Positions 16,107-24,005 of a stretch of 55,654 bases of DNA are shown here, in pieces. The position numbers were made by a program, and so were the translations under genes. The first letter of the stretch is position 1, and the number at the start of each line of letters is the position of its first letter. Below the pieces are notes generated by a model. It was not told the origin of the DNA. It was given only the letters and a program-made list of their open reading frames with translations, and made no database searches. Origin of the DNA: an uncultured Oscillibacter sp. Lineage in GTDB: Bacteria; Bacillota; Clostridia; Oscillospirales; Oscillospiraceae. The stretch is from contig CAJUQM010000014.1 of NCBI GenBank assembly GCA_910588005.1, forward strand, positions 1-55,654, given 5' to 3'.

Positions 16107-17228
16107 TTACAGGCCAAACAGCTCCGCCAGTTTCCCCTCGTTCAGCTCCGCGCCGATAACGCAGAGGCGGCCGGTGTAGTCGGGGTGTCCTGCGCGAATC
16201 TCATGCTCCTCCGGCACATAGTCAAACTCCACCCAAGCGCCGCCGCTGCCGTTTACAATCCCCTTCGCCCGGAGAATCTTTCCATACTCGCCGGAATCCA
16301 GAGCCGTGAGGATGCGGGCAATGTCCGCCTGGGAAAAGGCCTTGGGCGTCTCCCTGCCCCAGGAGGTAAAGACCTCGTCAGCGTGATGGTGATGGTGGTG
16401 CTGGCCGTGGCAGGAGCAGTTGGGATCATCGCACTCGTGATCGTGGTCATGGTGGTGTCCGTCATGCCCGTCGTGATCGTGGTGATGCGCATGTTCGTCA
16501 TGATCATGGTGGTGCCCGTGCCCGTCATGGCCGTGGTGCTCGTGTTCCTCATGGCCGTGGTGGTGATGGTGCTCCACCTCCCCGGCCTCATGTTCCGCCC
16601 GCATCTTCGCCAGCAGTTCATCTGCCAGAGACACCTTCTCCATAGCGGCAAGGACGGTCTTTCCGTCCAGCTGGTCCCAAGGGGTCGTGAGGATGGCGGC
16701 GGAGGGGTTCTTCTCCTGCAGCATCGCCACGGCGGACTCCAGCTTCTCCTGGGAGAGCTTTTGAGTGCGCGAGAGGATAATGGTGCCGGCGGACTCCACT
16801 TGATTATTATAGAACTCGCCAAAGTTCTTCATATACACCTTCACCTTGGTAGCATCCGCCACGGTGACAAAGCTGTTAAGCCGCAGCTCCGGCATATCCG
16901 CCACGGTATTCTCCACCGCCACAATTACATCCGAGAGCTTGCCAACCCCGGAGGGTTCAATGAGAATGCGGTCCGGATGGAACTGAGCCGCCACATCCTT
17001 CAGCGCCTTGTTGAAATCCCCCACCAGTGAGCAGCAGATACAGCCGGAGGACATCTCCGAGATCTGCACGCCGGACTCCTTCAAAAAGCCACCGTCAATG
17101 CTGATCTCTCCAAACTCGTTTTCAATCAGCACAAGCTTCTCCCCGGGAAACGCCCCGTCCAGCAGCTTTTTGATGAGGGTGGTCTTGCCCGCCCCCAGGA
17201 ACCCGGAAATAATGTCAATCTTCGTCAT
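16107..17228 (-). CDS. CobW/ZNG1-like GTPase with a His-rich metal-binding insert
   Basis: A 373-residue G3E GTPase that probably delivers or stores a transition metal, most likely zinc. Seen directly: P-loop GFLGAGKTT (9-17), the CICC metal motif at 63-66, IEPSGVG (Walker B region), and a C-terminal CobW_C domain after residue 290. Between them, about residues 217-283, is an insert with 33 His, many Asp/Glu and a CxC pair, which could bind several metal ions. The start at 17228 follows AAAGGA by nine bases; the frame opens at 17249. It heads a two-gene operon with the DUF1980-like GTPase. The upstream region holds A/T-rich inverted repeats that might be a metal-regulator site. Family knowledge supports zinc; the sequence cannot exclude nickel or cobalt. 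Confidence 0.88.
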   Translation of the reverse strand: MTKIDIISGFLGAGKTTLIKKLLDGAFPGEKLVLIENEFGEISIDGGFLKESGVQISEMSSGCICCSLVGDFNKALKDVAAQFHPDRILIEPSGVGKLSDVIVAVENTVADMPELRLNSFVTVADATKVKVYMKNFGEFYNNQVESAGTIILSRTQKLSQEKLESAVAMLQEKNPSAAILTTPWDQLDGKTVLAAMEKVSLADELLAKMRAEHEAGEVEHHHHHGHEEHEHHGHDGHGHHHDHDEHAHHHDHDGHDGHHHDHDHECDDPNCSCHGQHHHHHHADEVFTSWGRETPKAFSQADIARILTALDSGEYGKILRAKGIVNGSGGAWVEFDYVPEEHEIRAGHPDYTGRLCVIGAELNEGKLAELFGL

Positions 17229-17274
17229 ACGATCAAATCCTTTTTGCAAAATTCTGAACCAGCATTTATCATAT

Positions 17275-17319
17275 CATTGTAAACAAAAAATGCAAGTTTT
17301 TTACAGAAATTTTACAATG
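17275..17319 (-). promoter_or_regulatory. A/T-rich inverted repeats upstream of the His-rich GTPase gene
   Basis: CATTGTAAA at 17275-17283 is mirrored by TTTACAATG at 17311-17319, and a further TTTTACA lies between them at 17298-17304. The right arm overlaps the 3' end of the symporter gene. The arrangement suggests an operator for the GTPase operon, perhaps for a Fur/Zur-type regulator, but the match to known boxes is weak. Confidence 0.35.
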
Positions 17320-18706
17320 TCTTTCGCCGCTTCCGCCGCACCTCCGGCTGAAAAAGCTCCAGCTCCCGGGCCACAACGCCGGAGAGCAGCAGCAGGCACA
17401 GCAGATTCGGAAGACACATCAAGGCGTTGCAGATGTCCGAAAAGCCAAAAACCGCCTCCAGCTCCGCCACAGCCCCCCAGAGGACCGCCAAGGCAAAGGC
17501 CAGCCGGTATGCCATAAGGCACCGGCTTCCAAAGAGGTATTCAAAAGCCCGCTCCCCCTGGTAGGCTCCGCCTAAAATGGAGGTGAAGGCAAAGAGGACG
17601 ACGGAGACGCTGACCAGCAGGCCGCCGGCGGGACCCAGCGCGGATCGAAAGGCCAATATGGTCAGCGCCGCGCCATCCACGGCTCTCCCCGTGCTGTCCG
17701 GCGTCCCCAGAGCGCCGGAGCAGCAGATTACAAGGCCCGTCACCGTGCAGACCACACAGGTGTCAAAAAAGGCGCCGGTCATGCCGATGTACCCCTGCCG
17801 GGCAGGGCTGTTTGTGGCGGCGGAAGCGGCGGAAATTCCGGCTGAACCCATGCCGGCCTCATTGGAGAACACCCCCCGGGCGACGCCCCAGCGGACGGCA
17901 TCCCTCACCGAGACGGCGGCAGTCCCCGCCGCGGCACCCGCCGCCGCCCGGGGCGAGAGGGCGCAGCGGAAAATCAGGGAAATTCCGGCGGGCAGGTTCG
18001 TCCGGCAGCTCCAAAGCGCCGCCAGAGCCGCCCCCAGATAGAGCGCCGCCATCAGGGGCACTATGGCGGCGGAGGCCTGCGCCACGCTCTGTACGCCCCC
18101 CAATATGACGGCCAAGGCCAGCCCCGCCGTCGCCAAGGCGGTAATGTAAACCGGCACGCCCAGGGAGGCCTCCACAGCCCCGGCAATGGAATTGGCCTGG
18201 GCCATACCGCCGATCCCGAAAGAGGAGCACACCGCGAAAAGGGCGTAAGCGGCTCCCATAGCTGCCCCCAGCCGCCCCAGCCCCAGGCCGTCCCGCATCA
18301 CGTACATGGGTCCGCCGGACATCTGTCCCCGTCGGTTCCGGCTGCGGAATTTCACCGCCAGCAGGCACTCTGAGAGTTTAGTGGAAAGTCCCGCCAAAGC
18401 GGCCAGCTCCATCCACACCAGCGCGCCGGGTCCGCCCGCCACCAGTGCCGTGGCCACCCCCACAATGTTGCCGGTGCCAATGGTCGCGGCCAAAGCGGTC
18501 ATTAGCGAGGCAAAGGGAGTGACGTCGCCGTCCTTGGTTTTTCTCCGGGCCTCCCGGCCCAAAGCGGCCCTTAGGGCGTAGCCCAGATTTCGCCAGGGGA
18601 GAAAACGGGTGCGAACGGCCAAAAATACACCTGTCCCCACCAGCAGCACCAGGGTCCCCGGTCCCCACAAAAAACTATCGGCTGTTTGAAGCCATTTTAA
18701 AACCAC
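17312..18706 (-). CDS. Sodium:alanine symporter family protein (AgcS type)
   Basis: A 464-residue membrane transporter with about 11 hydrophobic segments, normal for the alanine/glycine:cation symporter family. Family landmarks are TALAATIGTGNIVGVATAL (about residues 74-92, the Na+/substrate-binding unwound helix), GGPMYVM, and GVFSNEAGMGSAG (about 268-280). It imports alanine or glycine with sodium. I use GTG 18706 as start because GGAGG is seven bases upstream; the frame continues to 18760 without a good site. The gene stands alone between SpoVT and the G3E operon, all on the same strand. Which amino acid it prefers is not visible. Confidence 0.92.
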   Translation of the reverse strand: MVLKWLQTADSFLWGPGTLVLLVGTGVFLAVRTRFLPWRNLGYALRAALGREARRKTKDGDVTPFASLMTALAATIGTGNIVGVATALVAGGPGALVWMELAALAGLSTKLSECLLAVKFRSRNRRGQMSGGPMYVMRDGLGLGRLGAAMGAAYALFAVCSSFGIGGMAQANSIAGAVEASLGVPVYITALATAGLALAVILGGVQSVAQASAAIVPLMAALYLGAALAALWSCRTNLPAGISLIFRCALSPRAAAGAAAGTAAVSVRDAVRWGVARGVFSNEAGMGSAGISAASAATNSPARQGYIGMTGAFFDTCVVCTVTGLVICCSGALGTPDSTGRAVDGAALTILAFRSALGPAGGLLVSVSVVLFAFTSILGGAYQGERAFEYLFGSRCLMAYRLAFALAVLWGAVAELEAVFGFSDICNALMCLPNLLCLLLLSGVVARELELFQPEVRRKRRKTL

Positions 18707-18773
18707 GCGCCCACCTCCGCAAACTGTCCTGTGGTACAAGAATACGGCATGGGCGCCCAAATATATTCCGAAA

Positions 18774-18802
18774 AAACGGACGCCCTCTTGGGGCGTCCGT
18801 TT
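18774..18802 (-). terminator. Terminator of spoVT
   Basis: A 12-bp perfect stem (18774-18785 with 18791-18802), 5-base loop, followed on the minus strand by six T in total, 10 bases after the spoVT stop. Confidence 0.85.
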
Positions 18803-18811
18803 CCGCGCCGG

Positions 18812-19354
18812 TCAAGACTCCATGTGCCGCCCCAAAAAAGCGGCGATGGTCTGCGCCAGCTTATACTCCGCGTCTCCGGAGACAGCTCCGGGCGCGTTCC
18901 CGATAAAGAGGACCAGGCCCAAAAGATCACCCTCGGAGAGGATGGGGGCCGCCACGTTGGCCAGCAGGCGGTCGTTGCCGTCAGATACGGGGATGGCCTG
19001 TCCTTCGCCGGTATACTGGTAAATCTGGCGGCTCTCCATAATGTGTTCCAGCTCCGGCGTAATACGCTTGCCCATCAATTCCCGCTTGCCGCCGCCGGCC
19101 ACGGCAATCACCGTGTCCCGGTCCGTCACGGCGCAGATGCTGCCGGTGGAGCGGCTCATCGTCTCACACAGTTGTCCGGCAAAGTCCTCCACGCCCCCCA
19201 GGAGAGAATATTTTTTAAAGATAACCTCCCCGTCCCGGCTGGTGTAAATCTCCAGGGGGTCGCCCTCCCGAATACGCATCGTACGGCGGATCTCCTTGGG
19301 GATCACCACCCGTCCGAGGTCGTCAATCCTCCGCACAATTCCAGTTGCTTTCAT
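18812..19354 (-). CDS. spoVT: Stage V sporulation protein T, AbrB-type regulator
   Basis: A 180-residue transcription factor, the same length as the Bacillus protein. Residues 1-50 form a swapped-hairpin AbrB DNA-binding domain (MKATGIVRRIDDLGRVVIPK, then EIRRTMRIREGDPLEIY). Residues about 57-178 are a GAF-like domain whose ligand is unknown. SpoVT tunes late forespore (sigma-G) gene expression, so its presence, together with gpr, indicates an endospore-forming lineage. The start at 19354 has AAGGAG seven bases upstream; the frame opens at 19375. It is a single gene. Confidence 0.93.
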   Translation of the reverse strand: MKATGIVRRIDDLGRVVIPKEIRRTMRIREGDPLEIYTSRDGEVIFKKYSLLGGVEDFAGQLCETMSRSTGSICAVTDRDTVIAVAGGGKRELMGKRITPELEHIMESRQIYQYTGEGQAIPVSDGNDRLLANVAAPILSEGDLLGLVLFIGNAPGAVSGDAEYKLAQTIAAFLGRHMES

Positions 19355-19595
19355 ATCAAAACTCCTTTTTATCAATTAAGTGGATATGTCTGCCGCCGGA
19401 GGCCAGGCCGCCCGGCGCACCGCCGTCGGCGCCGGAACTTTCCATCGGGCGGGGCGGCGTGCCGTCTCCGGCCGTCCGGCTGTTTGTCTGGCAAAAGATA
19501 GTATCCACAATATTTCCGGCCTTATGCCGGGAATGGCGCTGGAGAAGTCTGGGAAAACACTGGAAAAGAATGGGGGTTATGGCGGTAAAACCGCC

Positions 19596-19637
19596 AAATA
19601 GGAGCCGCTCCGCCAAACAGCGGAGCGGCTCCTATTT
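19596..19637 (-). terminator. Strong terminator of hppA
   Basis: An 18-bp perfect stem (19596-19613 with 19620-19637) with a 6-base loop, placed 8 bases past the hppA stop on the minus strand. A second small hairpin (GGCGG/CCGCC) follows at 19581-19595. Confidence 0.85.
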
Positions 19638-19645
19638 TCATCTTC

Positions 19646-21766
19646 TCACAGTTGGCTTATGAGGTTGAACGCCAGAATCAATCCGGAGAACACAATGGAC
19701 ACCGTGGAGCACAGCTTGATGAGGATGTTCAAAGAGGGGCCGGAGGTATCCTTAAAGGGATCGCCTACGGTGTCGCCCACAACGGCGGCCTTGTGCTGCT
19801 CGGAACCCTTGCCGCCGTGGTGGCCGGTCTCAATGTACTTCTTGGCGTTGTCCCAGGCGCCACCGGCGTTGGACATAAACACCGCCATGGCAAAACCGGT
19901 GACAGACACACCGCCCAGCAGGCCGACCACGCCGGTGGGTCCCAGGATCAGGCCGGTGACAATGGGCACCACGATCGCCAGCACGGCGGGGGACACCATC
20001 TCGCGGAGGGCGCCCTTGGTGCAAAGCCCCACACAGGAGGCGTAATCCGGTTCGGCCTTGTACTCCATAATGCCGGGAATTTCCTTGAACTGGCGGCGGA
20101 CCTCCACCACGATGGACTGGGCCGCCTTCTGCACCGCGCTCATGGTAAAGGCGGTGAACACAAAGGTCAGCATGGCGCCGATGAACAGTCCGACCAGAAC
20201 GGTGGGGCTGGTGAGGGTGAAGTTCAGGATCTCGTCCGTGTTCTCCTGGACGATGTTGACATAGCTCACCAACAGGGCCAGAGCGGTAAGGGAGGCGGAG
20301 CCGATGGCAAAGCCCTTGCCGGTAGCGGCGGTGGTGTTGCCCAGGGAGTCCAGCGCGTCGGTGCGCTGGCGGACGGTCTCCGGCAGGCCGCTCATCTCGG
20401 CGATGCCGCCGGCATTGTCGGCCACAGGACCGTAGGCGTCTGTCGCCAGGGTGATTCCCAAGGTGGAGAGCATGCCCACACCGGCGATGCCGATGCCGTA
20501 GAGGCCCCGGTTAAAAGCGGCGGTAAAGTGGCCTGCGCCGTCCACAATGGCGACGGAGCCGCCGGCGGCAAAGTAGCTCACAAGCACCGCCACAGCCACG
20601 ATGATGATCGAAGTCATGGTGGATTTCAGCCCCAGAGAGATCCCGCCGATGATGATCGTGGCGGAACCGGTCTCAGAGGCGGCCGCCAGCTCCTGAGTGG
20701 GCTTATAGGTGTCAGAGGTATAGTACTCGGTGAAATAGCCGATGGCGCAGCCGCCAATCAATCCGCAGAGAATGGCGATGTACACGCCCCAGCTGCCTAA
20801 GATCCAGTAGGTCAGGGGGGCCGCCAGCAGCGCCGCCAGCACAGCGGCGGTATAGGTGCCGGTGCGGAGACTCTTCAGCAGGGACTCCTGGGTCGCGTCC
20901 TCCTTGGTCTTTACCAGGAAAGAACCCAGAATGGAGCACACGATGCCGCACACCGCCAGCACCACAGGCAGCAGCATGCCGTTCCAGCCGTAGCCGCCCA
21001 CAGCGCCCAGAGCAAAGGTCGCCAGAATGGAACCCACATAGGACTCGTACAGGTCCGCGCCCATGCCGGCCACGTCGCCCACGTTGTCGCCCACGTTATC
21101 GGCAATGGTGGCGGGGTTCCGGGGATCATCCTCGGGGATGCCGGCCTCCACCTTGCCCACCAGGTCCGCGCCCACGTCGGCGGCCTTGGTGTAGATGCCG
21201 CCGCCCACCCGGGCGAAGAGGGCCATGAAGGACGCGCCCATGCCGTTCATGACCATGACGTTGCCCAGGGCCTCCGGGGCGCTGACGCCGAAGGCGTACC
21301 GCAGAAGGTAGAACCACATGGTGATGTCCAGCATGCCCAGGCCCACCACGGTGAAGCCCATGACGGAGCCGGAGGAGAACGCCACCCGCAGGCCCTTGTT
21401 CAGGCTCTCGGAGGCGGCCTGGGCGGTACGGGCATTGGAGTTGGTCGCAATCTTCATGCCGATGAAGCCCGCCAGCATGGAGAAGATCCCGCCGGTTACG
21501 AAGGCAAAGGGGGTGAATTTGGAGAGCATCTTTCCGCCGGTAGCAAAGGCGAGAACCAGCAGAATGACAAACACCACCAGAAAGACTTTAAATACCGTTG
21601 TGTACTGCTGTTTCAAATAAGCGTTTGCACCGGCGCGGATATTGGCGGCAATTTTCCGCATCCGCTCGGTGCCCTCGGAGTAGGCCATCACTTTTTTTGC
21701 CTGCACAAGCGCGAACAGGCCGGCGACAAGTGCGCCGATGAATCCAATCCAGAACAAATTTTCCAT
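19646..21766 (-). CDS. hppA: Membrane-bound ion-pumping pyrophosphatase, K+-dependent type
   Basis: A 706-residue enzyme that hydrolyses PPi and pumps Na+ and/or H+ out of the cytoplasm. It has about 16 membrane helices. Catalytic loops are intact: DVGADLVGKVEAGIPEDDPRNPATIADNVGDNVGD (two adjoining parts, about residues 191-225), DAYGPVADNAGG (about 436-447) and DNAKKYIE near the C-terminus. In GNTTAATGKG the residue that is Lys in K+-independent enzymes is Ala, so it should need K+. Na+ versus H+ pumping cannot be decided reliably by eye. AAAGGAG lies eight bases before the ATG. A 300-base A/T-rich upstream region holds operator-like sites, one shared with the cation antiporter gene. Confidence 0.95.
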   Translation of the reverse strand: MENLFWIGFIGALVAGLFALVQAKKVMAYSEGTERMRKIAANIRAGANAYLKQQYTTVFKVFLVVFVILLVLAFATGGKMLSKFTPFAFVTGGIFSMLAGFIGMKIATNSNARTAQAASESLNKGLRVAFSSGSVMGFTVVGLGMLDITMWFYLLRYAFGVSAPEALGNVMVMNGMGASFMALFARVGGGIYTKAADVGADLVGKVEAGIPEDDPRNPATIADNVGDNVGDVAGMGADLYESYVGSILATFALGAVGGYGWNGMLLPVVLAVCGIVCSILGSFLVKTKEDATQESLLKSLRTGTYTAAVLAALLAAPLTYWILGSWGVYIAILCGLIGGCAIGYFTEYYTSDTYKPTQELAAASETGSATIIIGGISLGLKSTMTSIIIVAVAVLVSYFAAGGSVAIVDGAGHFTAAFNRGLYGIGIAGVGMLSTLGITLATDAYGPVADNAGGIAEMSGLPETVRQRTDALDSLGNTTAATGKGFAIGSASLTALALLVSYVNIVQENTDEILNFTLTSPTVLVGLFIGAMLTFVFTAFTMSAVQKAAQSIVVEVRRQFKEIPGIMEYKAEPDYASCVGLCTKGALREMVSPAVLAIVVPIVTGLILGPTGVVGLLGGVSVTGFAMAVFMSNAGGAWDNAKKYIETGHHGGKGSEQHKAAVVGDTVGDPFKDTSGPSLNILIKLCSTVSIVFSGLILAFNLISQL

Positions 21767-22076
21767 ACTTCCACTCCTTTTGCGTTGTTGCTTGGTGTTC
21801 TCTTATTGTAACATACGTGAACGTTTTTTCAAGTAATTCTTACGCTACATTTTACGCAAACGTTGTAATTTTTACCTTTTGCATAAAGTATGGTATTTTG
21901 TTCTTTGTATTTTGCCTGAATTTTCGCAAAATTTGCGCAAAATTTGCGAATTTCTAGCGCAAATTTTGTTAATTCATTGACAAAACGCCTTTTCTGCTCC
22001 GCCTTTACCTCCTCCGAAGTTCGTTTTTTGCATAGAATTTGCGAAAATTTGCGAGAAATTTACGAATCTCAGTCCT
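21767..22076 (-). promoter_or_regulatory. A/T-rich upstream region of hppA with phased repeats and operator-like sites
   Basis: About 310 bases, markedly A/T-rich against its surroundings, without a gene. It holds ACGCAAACGTT at 21854-21864 inside TTACGCAAACGTTGTAA, a related TGAACGTTTTTTCA at 21819-21832, and two clusters of ATTTGCG: 21931 and 21942, then 22037, 22047 and a variant at 22058. Spacing within clusters is 10-11 bases. The palindrome TTTGCGCAAA lies at 21932-21941. I infer multi-site regulation of hppA; the binding protein is unknown. Confidence 0.5.
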
Positions 22077-22715
22077 TCATCCGGTCAGCCGGAAATCTGT
22101 AAAAACCCAGCGCCCATCCACATAGGCATAGGGAATCGACCAGCACTCCAGGCCGATGACAGTGGTCTCTCCGCTGTCCAGAAGATCGACGGAGACCTCC
22201 AGAGAGTAGCTCTGGCTGTCCACCTGCACGACCTCCACCTGGGCCGCGCCTTTTCCCGCATCCCGGTTCCGGCCCTGGAAGGAGACATGCAGCGCCCCAT
22301 CCACATCCTGATACAGGGGGCGGCTCTCTCCCATCGCCAACAGGCGCTCTGTCATCTCCAGGGAAAACAGGCTCCGCAGATACGTGCGCAGGTCATCCAG
22401 ATCCTCCATGCCCGGGGCGTCTACCCTGCGGTAGACCGTGCCTTCCAGGCGGACCGACTCGCCGTTATCCGGCAGGGGCGTGAGATCAAACCATCCGTAG
22501 GCCTCCTCCGCCCGGTAATAGGCGGACAGGATCTCTTCCTCAGTCAGGGGACGGGGTTCCGCCTCCAGCTGGATGGCGGAAAACCCGCCATCCTCCGCCT
22601 GAATCCCTGCGGAGCCGGCCTCCGCGTGCACCGCAGCGGAAGGCGCGGCGCCGTCCCCGCAGCCAGGAAGCAACAACACCACCAAAAATATCCAAAAATA
22701 CGCGTGCTTCTTCAT
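22077..22715 (-). CDS. Lipoprotein resembling the IseA DL-endopeptidase inhibitor family
   Basis: A 212-residue exported lipoprotein: MKKH, hydrophobic core, then the lipobox LPGC (Cys about 19). After a short linker rich in Ala, Gly and Glu, the domain from about residue 55 reads TEEEILSAYYRAEEAYGWFDLTPLP, with later blocks YRRVD, DLRTYLRSLFS and a beta-rich C-terminus ending WVFTDFRLTG. That pattern matches clostridial proteins annotated as IseA-like, which bind and inhibit cell-wall DL-endopeptidases. Inhibition here is inferred only. GGGGGAG precedes the ATG. The gene is monocistronic and lies upstream of hppA on the same strand, with the A/T-rich region between. Confidence 0.65.
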   Translation of the reverse strand: MKKHAYFWIFLVVLLLPGCGDGAAPSAAVHAEAGSAGIQAEDGGFSAIQLEAEPRPLTEEEILSAYYRAEEAYGWFDLTPLPDNGESVRLEGTVYRRVDAPGMEDLDDLRTYLRSLFSLEMTERLLAMGESRPLYQDVDGALHVSFQGRNRDAGKGAAQVEVVQVDSQSYSLEVSVDLLDSGETTVIGLECWSIPYAYVDGRWVFTDFRLTG

Positions 22716-22925
22716 CCCGCTCCCCCCCTTGCTCCCCAGACAGACTCCACCGTCCGGGATATGATCTCTTCTATGTTTAGCGTACCATATCCGCCGCCAA
22801 AATGCTATGAAAAAATTCCCTTTTTTTGTTTTTTTGCGGCTCTTTTTTCAATGTCCGCATTGTGTTTTTCCCTCAGATCAGGTAAAATGAAATGCAATAA
22901 TCACCGATGCAAAAAGGAGCCGGCT

Positions 22926-23681
22926 ATGAGATTGGTATCTTGGAACGTCAACGGCCTGCGGGCCTGTCTGGGAAAGGGATTTCTTGACTTCTGCGCCTTT
23001 GCCAACGCGGATATTATCTGTCTGCAGGAGACAAAGATGCGCCCGGAACAAGCGGAGTTTGACCTGCCGGGCTATACCCGCTTCTGGAACTGCGCCGACC
23101 GGGCGGGCTACTCCGGCACGGCGGTATTCACCCGGCAGGCGCCTCTGGCGGTAACCTATGATTTCGGCATCGACGAGCACCGCCACGAGGGACGGGTCAT
23201 CACAGCGGAATACCCCTCCTTTTATCTGGTGTGCTGCTATACGCCCAACTCCAAGGATCAGCTGGCCAGGCTGGACTACCGCATGGCCTGGGAGGACGAT
23301 CTCCGCGAGTATCTGCTGGAGCTGGACGCCAAAAAGCCTGTAATCTACTGTGGGGATCTGAATGTAGCCCATCAGGAAATCGATATCAAAAATCCCAAGA
23401 GTAACCGGAGGAATCCCGGCTTTTCCGACGAGGAGCGGGAAAAGATGACAAAACTGCTGAGCAGCGGATTTATCGATACCTTCCGGACGCTATATCCGGA
23501 GAAAACCGGGGCGTATTCCTGGTGGAGCTATCGCTTCAACGCCAGGAAGAACAATGCCGGATGGCGGATCGACTACTTTATCGTCTCCCAACGGCTGCAA
23601 AAACACATCCGGAACGCGGATATTTGGAGCGAGGTGGCGGGGAGCGACCACTGCCCGGTGGTACTGGAGATTGATATTTAA
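22926..23681 (+). CDS. Exodeoxyribonuclease III / AP endonuclease
   Basis: A 251-residue Mg2+-dependent enzyme of the ExoIII/ExoA family, which cuts the backbone at abasic sites in base-excision repair and trims 3' ends. Conserved residues are visible: WNVNGLRA (N-terminus), LQETK with the metal-binding Glu (about 36), YTPNS, GDLNVAHQEIDI with the catalytic Asp and Asn (about 142-152), WWSYRFNAR, RIDY and the C-terminal GSDHCPV with the catalytic His. Length is typical. AAGGAG precedes ATG 22926 by six bases; the open frame upstream of this is not coding. It is a single gene transcribed away from the IseA-like lipoprotein. Confidence 0.95.
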   Translation: MRLVSWNVNGLRACLGKGFLDFCAFANADIICLQETKMRPEQAEFDLPGYTRFWNCADRAGYSGTAVFTRQAPLAVTYDFGIDEHRHEGRVITAEYPSFYLVCCYTPNSKDQLARLDYRMAWEDDLREYLLELDAKKPVIYCGDLNVAHQEIDIKNPKSNRRNPGFSDEEREKMTKLLSSGFIDTFRTLYPEKTGAYSWWSYRFNARKNNAGWRIDYFIVSQRLQKHIRNADIWSEVAGSDHCPVVLEIDI

Positions 23682-24005
23682 ATCTGTTTTTCCATGTAGC
23701 GTGAAAGACCGCGCAGGGGGGAATTCCGTCTGCGCCCGCGTCCGTTTTAAAAACCGGTAAAACGCCGGTTGAGGCGGATTTTTTCGTCAGGCAAGGCGAT
23801 TTTCCGCAGGAATCCTGACGGATTTCAAGGGAAATCAACGAAGTCCTGGTGAAAAAAGATGCCCGGAGACGGCGTTTTGTCATTTTTCAAACAATGCCTA
23901 AATACGCCTCCGGACACGCCGGAGGTGTAGTGCCGCCGGTCCATCCGGCGGGCAGAACGCCCAAGGGGACAAGCGCTCCCGCCCGCGGGAGGATTCCTGG
24001 GGCTG
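23682..24005. repeat. Structured intergenic element between exoA and gpr
   Basis: A 324-base noncoding gap. A 7-bp inverted repeat CGTCAGG/CCTGACG (about 23785-23820) is followed at 23851-23900 by a 50-base segment that matches, without gaps and at 38 of 50 positions, the minus strand of 48591-48640. Nearer gpr are two G+C-rich hairpins: CCTCCGG/CCGGAGG (about 23911-23929) and GCCGCCGG/CCGGCGGG (about 23932-23952), the latter suited as a gpr terminator. Confidence 0.5.

Noticed and set aside
16381..16580. Possible tandem DNA repeat or microsatellite
   Set aside because: Periodicity comes from His/Asp codons in an intact reading frame with the conserved GTPase domains on both sides, so it is coding.
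16185..17030. 281-codon plus-strand open frame opposite the His-rich GTPase
   Set aside because: It is the complement of the His codon tract (giving Val/Met-rich protein) and of conserved GTPase motifs; the minus-strand gene is certain.
15155..17228. Cobalamin biosynthesis cluster
   Set aside because: The CobW-like proteins lack any neighbouring cob/cbi gene; the His-rich insert and the DUF1980-like domain fit metal handling better.
23682..24005. Structured ncRNA such as 6S or SRP RNA
   Set aside because: No conserved 6S bubble or SRP tetraloop motif was found; similarity to the element near 48591 points to a repeat instead.
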